Shown here: positions 1-6,468 of the stretch, one piece after another | How the letters are laid out: each line of letters opens with the position of its first letter | Position numbering within the stretch: position 1 is the first letter of the stretch | Source: Gammaproteobacteria bacterium | GTDB lineage: Bacteria; Pseudomonadota; Gammaproteobacteria; Granulosicoccales; Granulosicoccaceae | NCBI GenBank assembly: GCA_003511825.1 | Contig: DOIU01000071.1 | Coordinates: 1-8,568 of the forward strand | Reading direction: 5' to 3' | DNA: 8,568 nucleotides | The notes under the pieces: generated by a model | Seen by the model: the letters and a program-made list of their open reading frames with translations, nothing else | The model's database searches: none | What the model was told of the DNA's origin: nothing | Position numbers and translations under genes: made by a program

Positions 1-146
1 GCCAGCGCCTCGTCGACACTGTTGTCTATAACCTCTTGGGCCAAGTGGTTAGGTCGCGTGGTGTCGGTGTACATACCCGGCCGCTTGCGCACGGGGTCCA
101 ACCCGCTCAGAACTTCAATGGCCGCAGCGTTGTAATCAGAACTCAT
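1..146 (-). CDS. parE: DNA topoisomerase IV subunit B, N-terminus (partial, runs off left edge)
   Basis: This gene encodes the ATPase subunit of topoisomerase IV, which decatenates daughter chromosomes in the cytoplasm together with ParC. Only about 49 residues are visible, but they are highly diagnostic. They include a YNAAAIEVLSGLDPVRKRPG segment, then MYTDTTRPNHLAQEVIDNS, the start of the GHKL (Bergerat) ATPase fold. E38 and N42 of the EVIDN motif match the catalytic Glu and Mg-binding Asn of the family. TDTTRPNHL is typical of ParE and not GyrB. The ATG at 146-144 puts YNAxAIEVL at residue 5, as in known ParE proteins, and has a GGGA five bases upstream. An in-frame ATG at 203-201 would add 19 residues, but its GAGGA abuts the start codon with no spacing, so it is less likely. 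The remainder of the gene lies outside the window. Confidence 0.95.
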   Translation of the reverse strand, partial: MSSDYNAAAIEVLSGLDPVRKRPGMYTDTTRPNHLAQEVIDNSVDEAL

Positions 147-273
147 CAGTTTCCCGTCAGCTTCAACGTACAAAATCGGTAAGTCTAGCCGATTGTGACG
201 CATTCCTCACAAGTCTTGGCCGAGAAACCTGCTCGCGGCTTACCCAGCCGTCATCAAAAGTTCATTTGGGAGG

Positions 274-304
274 CGACAGCAAGCCCCCATCACTGTGCTA
301 AAAT
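274..304 (+). promoter_or_regulatory. Weak sigma70-like promoter candidate for the DUF882 gene
   Basis: A TAAAAT hexamer at 299-304 differs from TATAAT at one position, and a GCGACA at 274-279 shares GACA with the -35 consensus. The 19-bp spacer is longer than ideal. Transcription would start near 311, leaving a leader of about 33 nt before the ATG at 344. The rest of the 147-343 gap must also hold the parE promoter on the other strand, but I could not pick a convincing hexamer pair for it. Confidence 0.3.
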
Positions 305-343
305 CGCGACCGTTTCTCACTGCCACTGCCGGATATCATCACC

Positions 344-889
344 ATGCAGCTACACGGACGTCGTCGCTTGATCAAGGCCTCTTTGTGTGCCGTCGTGGCG
401 ATGAAGACGGGCGGCCTTTATGCGGCGACAACTGCCAACCGAGACCGCCGTCTCGCCATCAAAAACATGCACACCGGTGAATATCTTGATGAGGTGTACT
501 GGCATGGCGGCGATTACCTGCCCGAGGCTGCCGGTGCGTTTAATCATCTGATGCGCGACCACCGGCGCGATGAAACCTGCACGATGGACCCCGCGCTGCT
601 GGATCTGCTCAACGCCGTGCATCGCCACGTGGACGCGCCCTTTGGCATTGAACTGTACTCCGGCTATCGATCACCCGAAACCAACCGCGAGTTGCGCAAA
701 CACAATAAAGGGGTCGCGAAGAAAAGCTACCACATGCGCGGTATGGCGGCCGACATTCGCATCCCTGGTGTCTCACTTGAGGCCACACGCAAGGCAGCCA
801 TCGCCCTCGGTCGGGGTGGCGTTGGCTACTACGCCAAATCAGGCTTTATCCATGTTGACACCGGCTGGGTGCGACACTGGTGCGGTTGA
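344..889 (+). CDS. DUF882 / YcbK (MepK)-like M15-fold murein endopeptidase with Tat-like signal
   Basis: This 181-residue protein has the full length of the DUF882/YcbK family. E. coli MepK from this family is a periplasmic zinc endopeptidase that cuts 3-3 (mDAP-mDAP) cross-links in peptidoglycan. The N-terminus carries a twin-arginine-like GRRRLIKA motif (residues 5-12) and a short hydrophobic stretch, as expected for Tat export, although the h-region is short. The family core follows: MHTGE at 42-46, RDHR at 71-74, SGYRSPETN at 106-114, then SYHMRGMAADIRI and FIHVDTGWVRHW. The likely zinc ligands are H130, D137 and H170, all present. The ATG at 344 is the only start that keeps the RRR motif near the N-terminus, but there is no strong Shine-Dalgarno site. 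The gene ends 7 bp from the stop of the convergent kinase gene. Exact bond specificity is inferred from the family. Confidence 0.88.
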   Translation: MQLHGRRRLIKASLCAVVAMKTGGLYAATTANRDRRLAIKNMHTGEYLDEVYWHGGDYLPEAAGAFNHLMRDHRRDETCTMDPALLDLLNAVHRHVDAPFGIELYSGYRSPETNRELRKHNKGVAKKSYHMRGMAADIRIPGVSLEATRKAAIALGRGGVGYYAKSGFIHVDTGWVRHWCG

Positions 890-896
890 CGGGCGC

Positions 897-3008
897 TTAC
901 GCGTGTGATCGCCTCGCCAGCGGCAATCTGATTGTTATGACCACGCCACTGCCTTGGTCCTGATTACTCGCCTTCACACGCCCTCCGTGTGCCTTAACAA
1001 CCAGCTTGACCAAGTGCAAACCCAGCCCCAAATGCCCATCCGTGCCGCCCTCCGGACGGCGCGACACCATGGGGTCAAACACAGCCTGCGCCCCAATATC
1101 CGGCAACGGCGGCCCTGGATTACTAACACGGATTTCGGCCTGATCATCCAAACACGCCAGCTCAATGCGGATGACGCCGTCGGATGGCGTGAAGTCCACC
1201 GCGTTGGCGATCACTTTGTCGAGCATTAACTGCAACAGGTCTGACGCGCCCTTGACCACCACTGGCTGAGTGGCCTTCTGGTTGGCTCGCGCGTGGAACA
1301 CGATATCTGCGTGCGGATAAATGTCTCGGTACATCGCTGTTGCAATCGGCAACCAGTCACGCACGTCGAGTGGCTCGTACTCCGTCGCCTGTACGGCCTG
1401 CTCCAGTCGTGTCGCTTCGCTCATAGACCGCACCAATGACTGCAGGCGCGCACTCGCTTTCGCGGCGCGCTCAACAAATGCCTTGTCAGCCTCGCTGAGG
1501 TGCTGCCGGTCCACGCTCTCGAGTGATGTCGAAATCACCGCCAAGGGCGTGCGCATCTCGTGGCTGAGTCGCGACGCCAGCTTTTGCAAGTAGTCGGTGT
1601 ATGACGCCAGCGCACGCAGCAAGGTGCGAATCGTGCGCGCAAGCTCGCCGACTTCATCGCCCGCCCCACACCCGGGTATGTCGGTACGGATTTCGCCGTC
1701 CCCTTGATACGCCAACGTCGCCGCACTACCAATCGTGCGAATACGCCACGACAAGCGCGTGGCATAGACGAGTAAACCCGCGACCAACAACGCTGTCGTC
1801 AAGACAAAGGCACCAAACATGCGCACAAGCGTGCTGCTGACAATCGCGCCCGTGGTTTCATCAGCCATCTCCAACAACAGATAGCCAGGCGTGTCACCCA
1901 CCAAAGGCTGCACATCGGCGGTGACCAACACACCCGAAGACCGGTACAAGCGCGACGATGCCTCACTGGCGGCTCGCTCAAGCGACGCGCGCTGACGCAT
2001 GGCGTCCTCCTGCTCAACGACCACCACATCCACAACCTCACCAGATTGCACCCGCATCCAATGAAATAAGCGATACAACAACGCATCCACCAAGCCCGCC
2101 GTCCGCGGATCAATGACCTGCTCTGAACGTGGCAACTCACCCAAGCGGTCAACGTCTGCGACGGTCCAGCCATCCGGCGAAAACACACGCATCCGGGCTC
2201 CCGGCGGGACCATCGGCTCCAGCGCCGTTTGCAATGCCTGGGAGGCGTACCACAAGCGCGGTACTTGGGTTGACTGTGTCGGGTCAAAGGTACCGGTGCG
2301 CGTCAGTTCAGCTGCGTTTGCATCGACATCGACCACCGAAAAGCCAAAGCCCGCACCGTTCTCCGGCCTCGGCAAACTGAGTTCAACCGAATAACCGGTT
2401 GCTCGGGGCTCCCAAAATGCCTCGATCTGCGAGGCGGGCATCAAGCCCTGTTTCTGCGGCTTGTAATACACGCGTTCAAACCCTTGCAATTTACCCGGTG
2501 CAATCGCGCGTACGACAAACTCTCGCAACGCGCCGTCCTCCTCTTGCAAGTAAACCATGACGCGGTCACCACTGGCGGCCAAGCCGGAGACGGGGTCGTG
2601 CCAGACGAGCATATCGTCAGTGACTGCCAAGTAGAGGTAGACATGCGTTGGGGAGACCGCTACACGCGCAGCCACAACAGGCTCGATCGCCTCAGTGCCA
2701 CTGGCCGATGGCGATAACTCACGCGGTGGGCGGCTGAGACTGGACCAGTCTTCCGCATACCCATCAAGCGCAATGGCATGCGCCACGGTGTCTGCGTACA
2801 TGTCATTGGCAGACGTACTTGAGGCCGACAAGAGAGCGTGATCCGGGAGATGCGGTAAGACGGTCGCCACACTCGACAAGCGCAGCGCCAAGGTGTCGCG
2901 CTGACTGGCTCGCAACACGTCGTGCAGTTGCACAAAATAATGCCAACTCGCAACCGGCAACAGCAAGGTGAAGGCCACCGCCAACAGCAGTTGCGTGCGC
3001 AGCTTCAA
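897..3008 (-). CDS. pdsS: Proteobacterial dedicated sortase system sensor histidine kinase
   Basis: This is a membrane sensor kinase of 703 residues, matching the large kinase of the dedicated sortase system. It has TM1 (about 5-23), a periplasmic region of roughly 370 residues, TM2 (about 397-417), HAMP (about 418-470), and a HisKA H-box SHEMRTPL with phosphoacceptor H483. The HATPase_c domain has the N-box at 597-605 (N602), an F-box-like VFDPM at 643-647 and the G2 box GHLGLGLHLV. Residues about 78-215 (IALDGYAEDW, a VYLYLAVTDD strand, GDRVMVYLQ) resemble a CBM9/DOMON-type sugar-binding fold. The G1 box is atypical: SNPGPPLP instead of DxGxG. I chose the TTG at 3008-3006, giving LKLRTQLLL next to TM1. 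It overlaps the regulator stop as TTGA, which suggests translational coupling. The reading frame stays open upstream to 3251, but an ATG start there would overlap the regulator by about 245 bp and put a non-signal-like tail before TM1. The partner is the response regulator just upstream. The signal sensed is unknown. Confidence 0.92.
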   Translation of the reverse strand: MKLRTQLLLAVAFTLLLPVASWHYFVQLHDVLRASQRDTLALRLSSVATVLPHLPDHALLSASSTSANDMYADTVAHAIALDGYAEDWSSLSRPPRELSPSASGTEAIEPVVAARVAVSPTHVYLYLAVTDDMLVWHDPVSGLAASGDRVMVYLQEEDGALREFVVRAIAPGKLQGFERVYYKPQKQGLMPASQIEAFWEPRATGYSVELSLPRPENGAGFGFSVVDVDANAAELTRTGTFDPTQSTQVPRLWYASQALQTALEPMVPPGARMRVFSPDGWTVADVDRLGELPRSEQVIDPRTAGLVDALLYRLFHWMRVQSGEVVDVVVVEQEDAMRQRASLERAASEASSRLYRSSGVLVTADVQPLVGDTPGYLLLEMADETTGAIVSSTLVRMFGAFVLTTALLVAGLLVYATRLSWRIRTIGSAATLAYQGDGEIRTDIPGCGAGDEVGELARTIRTLLRALASYTDYLQKLASRLSHEMRTPLAVISTSLESVDRQHLSEADKAFVERAAKASARLQSLVRSMSEATRLEQAVQATEYEPLDVRDWLPIATAMYRDIYPHADIVFHARANQKATQPVVVKGASDLLQLMLDKVIANAVDFTPSDGVIRIELACLDDQAEIRVSNPGPPLPDIGAQAVFDPMVSRRPEGGTDGHLGLGLHLVKLVVKAHGGRVKASNQDQGSGVVITIRLPLARRSHA

Positions 3009-3718
3009 GTGGTGAGTTCCACCCAGCGATAACCCGCTGCGTAAACAGACTGAATGGCGGAAAACTCGGCATCCACGGCTTGGAATTTTTTCCGAATCCG
3101 CTTGATGTGTGCGGTGATGGACTGATCGTCCAACACCAAATTGGCCGCCTCCATCAGCTGCTGACGCGACTTCACCTGTCCGGGGAAACGGGCCAGGCAA
3201 TGCACCAACCAGAACTCCGTGACGGTGAGAGCCACCGCTTGCATTTTCCACAGGACCTTGAGTTGATCTTCGTCCACTTCCAGGCTGCCCGTGCGCGCGG
3301 GCCGGGCTGGCACAGACACGTTTTGCAGCGCGTCGGCACGACGAAACAAGGCACTCACCCGCGCCAGCAATTGTGCCAGACTGATGTCTTTGCTGAGGTA
3401 ATCGTCGGCACCCAATCGCAGCCCGGAAATCACGTCTAACTCAGAATCGCGTGCGCTGAGAAACAGGATCGGCAACTCAGCGCTAACAGCCCGCAGTTGT
3501 CGGCACAGCGCAAAGCCTCCTTCGTAGTCCGCTCCCAGGCCGACATCGATGATGACCAGGTCTGGCAACTCGCTCGCCAAGGCCATCTCAGCCGTCGGTC
3601 GATCGGCAAAGCAATCCACGCGATAGCCGCACTGCGCCAAAGCTTGGCGGTAGTTTTCACGCAAGTCTGGCTCGTCCTCAACCAGCGCAATGCGCTTGAT
3701 GTCTGTCGCTGATGTCAT
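3005..3718 (-). CDS. pdsR: Proteobacterial dedicated sortase system response regulator (OmpR family)
   Basis: This 237-residue two-domain regulator has a receiver domain (about 8-125) with acidic pocket E14/D15, phosphoacceptor D58 (VIIDVG), S88 and K110. A C-terminal winged helix (about 140-235) carries a recognition helix around SITAHIKRIRKKF and the closing wing AAGYRW. Phosphorylation by PdsS is expected to drive dimerisation and binding to tandem direct repeats. It is the first gene of a two-gene operon with pdsS (4-bp overlap) and is divergent from the target/sortase operon, so the intervening region is the obvious binding target. The ATG at 3718-3716 is the natural start because the receiver begins within 8 residues. 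I see no strong Shine-Dalgarno site upstream. The family assignment rests on receiver plus wHTH architecture and on the surrounding sortase genes. The RR class itself is near certain. Confidence 0.93.
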   Translation of the reverse strand: MTSATDIKRIALVEDEPDLRENYRQALAQCGYRVDCFADRPTAEMALASELPDLVIIDVGLGADYEGGFALCRQLRAVSAELPILFLSARDSELDVISGLRLGADDYLSKDISLAQLLARVSALFRRADALQNVSVPARPARTGSLEVDEDQLKVLWKMQAVALTVTEFWLVHCLARFPGQVKSRQQLMEAANLVLDDQSITAHIKRIRKKFQAVDAEFSAIQSVYAAGYRWVELTT

Positions 3719-3735
3719 GATTGGTCAGAATTCGT

Positions 3736-3753
3736 CTTTATTGCGCCTTTATT
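3736..3753. promoter_or_regulatory. Tandem CTTTATT direct repeat in divergent pdsR/target intergenic region (candidate PdsR site)
   Basis: The 99-bp space between the two divergent starts (3719-3817) contains CTTTATT at 3736-3742 and again at 3747-3753, an 11-bp period that puts both on the same helical face. OmpR-family dimers typically bind direct repeats with this geometry, so this is a candidate operator for PdsR. On the plus strand a TTTACT (3782-3787, 4 of 6 to TATAAT) could be the target -10. I find no good -35 at the right distance, as expected for an activator-dependent promoter. The repeat centre would sit about 50 bp upstream of that start site. The repeat is visible directly; its function is inferred. 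Confidence 0.4.
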
Positions 3754-3804
3754 CGGCACGGATGCGGCCACTTTGCGGGTGTTTACTTAAGACTGAACCC
3801 ACAT

Positions 3805-3808
3805 GGAG
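3805..3808 (+). promoter_or_regulatory. Shine-Dalgarno GGAG that decides the target-protein start
   Basis: GGAG lies 9 bases before the ATG at 3818 and overlaps the codons just after an in-frame ATG at 3803. Nothing purine-rich precedes 3803 (ACTGAACCCAC), so initiation at 3818 is favoured. The choice changes only five residues and leaves the signal peptide intact. Confidence 0.55.
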
Positions 3809-3817
3809 ACCACCCTG

Positions 3818-5851
3818 ATGCCGTTACGTCCACAGATGCAGTTGTTAGCTCGCTGCCACCACGCATGGGCGCTGCTCGCGTTGCTGGCCTGCTGGGGAGC
3901 AGCCTATGCAGAGTCGCCCGACTACAGCGAGGTGCGGTCAGGCACGCTATTCCTGCACACTGCCCAAAACGCCGGTGACGCTGTGCTATTGCATTCAAAA
4001 GTGCGCATGCACATCGCCGGCATTGTTGCCGACGTCCAATTGTCACAGGAATTTGCCAATAACGCGACCACTTGGAGCGAAGGTGTGTACGTGTTCCCGC
4101 TGCCAGAGAACGCGTCCGTTCGCGCCATGACTATTCACGTTGGCGAACGCTTGATCGAGGGGCGTATCCTGCCGCGCGAAGAAGCTGATCAAACCTATCA
4201 GCGCGCCGCCCAAAATGGCCAAGTAGCGGGTTTGGTACGCCAAGAGCGCGCAAACCTGTTCTCTACGCGCATTGCCAATATCGCCCCCGGCGCACGCATT
4301 CGGGTTGAGCTGGATTACTTCCAAACCCTCGACATCGCAGATGATGCTGTCAGTTTGCGTGTTCCCAGTACGATCACACCGCGATACGACCCCAATCACG
4401 CCGAGGCGTATCGCCTTGAAGTGCCTACCCCGACTGCTGAAACCCTGTCATCAGGCCACAGATCACGTGAAGAGGCAGAAACCCAGCAAATGGACCTAGA
4501 GGTTGCGATTGACGGCGCCCGCCCGATCGACCATATCACCAGCCCTTCACACCCGATCCAAGTCGTTGAAGCAGCTGATCAGTACCTCGTCACCCCGCAA
4601 CAACACACCGTCGCGATGGACCGCGATTTTGTGTTGCGATGGCACTACACGCCAAGCCCGACCCCAGCACCGACATTGTATGTGCAGCAAACCGACCAAG
4701 GACGCTATGGCTTGCTGATGATCCATCCGCCTTCCGACAATGCCGAACAACCACCACCGCCAGCACGTGAAGTGATCTTTGTGCTGGACACCTCCGGCTC
4801 GATGGCCGGCAATTCCATGCGTGCTGCGAAGGCAGCACTTGCTCGCGCGCTCGACCAGTTAGAGCCTGACGCGTACTTTAATATCATACGTTTCAACAAC
4901 TCGGCGCGGCGACTGTTCCAGGCCTCGCGCCCGGCAACGCGGCGTCACCTCTCGTTCGCCAAGAATTACATCGCGCAACTGCATGGCGACGGCGGCACGG
5001 AAATGCTCGATGCGGTCGCGTTGGCGACTGCAGACCCGATGGCGCAATACATGCGGCAGATTGTCTTTATCACCGACGGCAGCGTTGCCAATGAGACGGA
5101 AGTCTTCCAGCGCCTGCGCCAAACACTCGGCACCGCGCGCTTTTTCACGGTAGGCATCGGCAAGGCACCCAATACGTACTTTATGCGAAAAGCGGCTGAA
5201 GTCGGTCGCGGCAGCTACCGCTACATCGAGCGCGCCGAACAGGTAGAAAGCGGCATTTTAAATTTGCTCTCCGAGATGTCCGCCCCCGTACTGACAGATA
5301 TTGCCATCCATGACGATACGCAGACGCTCACCCACTTCCCTGACCCCATCCCCGATGTCTACGCGGGTAAAGCGCTGATCACTTCACTGGCATTACCCGC
5401 CGAGGCCACCACACTGACGGTGAATGGCAACTACCAGGGCACCCCTTGGCAAACGGCACTCGACATCAGTACACCAGTCAGTGATGCCGAGGGTATCGCG
5501 AGCCTGTGGGCACGCAGCAACATTGAGCACTTGATGGACGCACAGTGGCTGCTCGACGACGACACGCTGCACAAAGATGCGATCATCGATTTGTCCACGC
5601 GTTACGGAGTATTGAGTCAATGGACAAGCTTTCTGGCAGTCGACACCACACCCGTGCGCCCACCACACACCGAGCTGCAGCAGCGTAAGGTGCCCAATCT
5701 GATCCCTGCGGGTAGTATGCAAGCCGTGCCCATGCCACAAGGCGCCACAGGCGCTAATCTTTGGCTGGTGTGTGCGGCTGCGCTGTTACTGCTGTTACTG
5801 CTGTTTCTCTTGCTCGAGATCGCCTCTCGCCGCGCGAGGAGCTTGCCATGA
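3818..5851 (+). CDS. Marine proteobacterial sortase target protein (VIT + von Willebrand A, C-terminal sorting signal)
   Basis: This 677-residue exported surface protein is the presumed sole substrate of the adjoining sortase. Order: signal peptide (1 to about 31, hydrophobic WALLALLACWGAAYA), then a vault/inter-alpha-trypsin (VIT) domain (about 45-175; VYVFPLPENASV and EGRILPREEA are characteristic). Next come a Pro-rich linker and a vWA domain (about 318-485) with an intact metal-ion-dependent adhesion site, namely DTSGS (D324, S326, S328), T394 in GGT and D420 in TDG. A beta-rich region follows. At the C-terminus are MPQGATG (639-645), a Leu-rich membrane segment (about 647-666) and a basic tail SRRARS. 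This tripartite end is a sortase recognition signal, though the motif departs from LPXTG. The vWA fold suggests metal-dependent protein binding at the cell surface; ligand unknown. The stop overlaps the sortase ATG (ATGA), so the two are co-translated. A 9-bp CTGTTACTG repeat encodes part of the membrane segment. Confidence 0.95.
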   Translation: MPLRPQMQLLARCHHAWALLALLACWGAAYAESPDYSEVRSGTLFLHTAQNAGDAVLLHSKVRMHIAGIVADVQLSQEFANNATTWSEGVYVFPLPENASVRAMTIHVGERLIEGRILPREEADQTYQRAAQNGQVAGLVRQERANLFSTRIANIAPGARIRVELDYFQTLDIADDAVSLRVPSTITPRYDPNHAEAYRLEVPTPTAETLSSGHRSREEAETQQMDLEVAIDGARPIDHITSPSHPIQVVEAADQYLVTPQQHTVAMDRDFVLRWHYTPSPTPAPTLYVQQTDQGRYGLLMIHPPSDNAEQPPPPAREVIFVLDTSGSMAGNSMRAAKAALARALDQLEPDAYFNIIRFNNSARRLFQASRPATRRHLSFAKNYIAQLHGDGGTEMLDAVALATADPMAQYMRQIVFITDGSVANETEVFQRLRQTLGTARFFTVGIGKAPNTYFMRKAAEVGRGSYRYIERAEQVESGILNLLSEMSAPVLTDIAIHDDTQTLTHFPDPIPDVYAGKALITSLALPAEATTLTVNGNYQGTPWQTALDISTPVSDAEGIASLWARSNIEHLMDAQWLLDDDTLHKDAIIDLSTRYGVLSQWTSFLAVDTTPVRPPHTELQQRKVPNLIPAGSMQAVPMPQGATGANLWLVCAAALLLLLLLFLLLEIASRRARSLP

Positions 5852-6468
5852 CACGATACACAACGGCCAAATGGGTCATTGCGACGCTCGCCATCATAGC
5901 CTCTGTACAGGGGGGCTGGGTTCACGCCAAAGCGCTGCTCGCGCAACACTTGTTGCAGCAAGCCTGGACTCGCACCGTCGTCAGTGGCCATGCGCAAAAA
6001 CCCTGGCCCTGGGCAGATACCTATGCCGTTCTGCACCTGCACGTCCCACGCTTGGATCAAGATTTGATCGTATTGGAAGGCACATCAGGTGAGGCGATGG
6101 CCTTTGGCCCGGCACGGGTGACAAGCGGCGACTCGGAAGGTGACACCACCCAAGCAACGGTGATTGGCGGCCACAGAGACACGCATTTGCAGTTTTTGAG
6201 TCAACTTGAGACGGGAGATGACTTGGTTTTGAACCGGGCTGACGGCTCATCGCAACGCTACCAACTGACGGATACGTTTATTGCGGATGTCATGACTGAC
6301 CAATTGCAGGTCGATGTGCACCAGGATGCATTGATCCTGATTACCTGTTACCCCTTTGACGCACTCGCCAGCGGGGGCCGTCTGCGCTTTATCGCGATAG
6401 CGACCCCCGTGGCGAAACCACCTTTAAAACTGCGCGCTCAACGTGCGCGCGGCGTGATCCGTTCGTAA
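5848..6468 (+). CDS. Class GN (marine proteobacterial) sortase
   Basis: This 206-residue transpeptidase is anchored by an N-terminal membrane segment (about 8-26) and faces the periplasm. The family recognises an LPXTG-like motif, cleaves it through a cysteine thioester, and transfers the protein to an acceptor that is not established for Gram-negatives. The catalytic residues are H109 (VIGGHRDTH), C167 (LITCYPFDA) and R180 (GGRLRFIA). PWPWADTYA, EGTSGEAMAFGP and GGHRDTHLQFL are hallmarks of the GN class. The ATG at 5848 has AGGAG at 5837-5841 (6-base spacing) and overlaps the target stop by 4 bp. The frame stays open upstream, but an earlier start would lie deep inside the target gene. The last 31 bp overlap the convergent lipoprotein gene. 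One dedicated substrate beside its sortase is typical for this family. Confidence 0.96.
   Translation: MTRYTTAKWVIATLAIIASVQGGWVHAKALLAQHLLQQAWTRTVVSGHAQKPWPWADTYAVLHLHVPRLDQDLIVLEGTSGEAMAFGPARVTSGDSEGDTTQATVIGGHRDTHLQFLSQLETGDDLVLNRADGSSQRYQLTDTFIADVMTDQLQVDVHQDALILITCYPFDALASGGRLRFIAIATPVAKPPLKLRAQRARGVIRS
6426..6450 (-). terminator. Candidate rho-independent terminator for the protease/lipoprotein operon
   Basis: Read on the minus strand, GCGCGC, a 7-nt loop (ACGTTGA) and GCGCGC are followed by AGTTTTAAA, giving a short GC stem with a weak T run immediately after the lipoprotein stop codon, which lies in the loop. On the plus strand no T run follows, so it would act in one direction only. 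It sits inside the 3' end of the sortase coding sequence. Confidence 0.4.

Noticed and set aside
147..203. In-frame upstream ATG (203-201) extending parE by 19 residues
   Set aside because: Its GAGGA touches the start codon, and ParE proteins normally begin a few residues before the YNAxAIEVL segment.
890..930. Possible terminator between the convergent DUF882 and kinase genes
   Set aside because: The gap is 7 bp and I found no stem followed by a T run on either strand.
1799..2287. 162-codon open frame on the minus strand within the kinase gene
   Set aside because: Low-complexity, Arg/Cys/Trp-rich translation in an alternative frame of a well-supported gene; no motifs or ribosome site.
3009..3251. 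N-terminal extension of the kinase up to an ATG at 3251
   Set aside because: It lies wholly within the regulator gene in another frame, has no membrane or signal features, and the TTG at 3008 gives a proper TM1-proximal start.
4043..4399. 118-codon antisense open frame within the target gene
   Set aside because: Shadow of the VIT-domain coding frame; no recognisable domain.
5761..5847. 29-residue upstream extension of the sortase
   Set aside because: It overlaps the target's membrane-anchor codons in another frame; the ATG at 5848 has a well-spaced AGGAG and an ATGA overlap.
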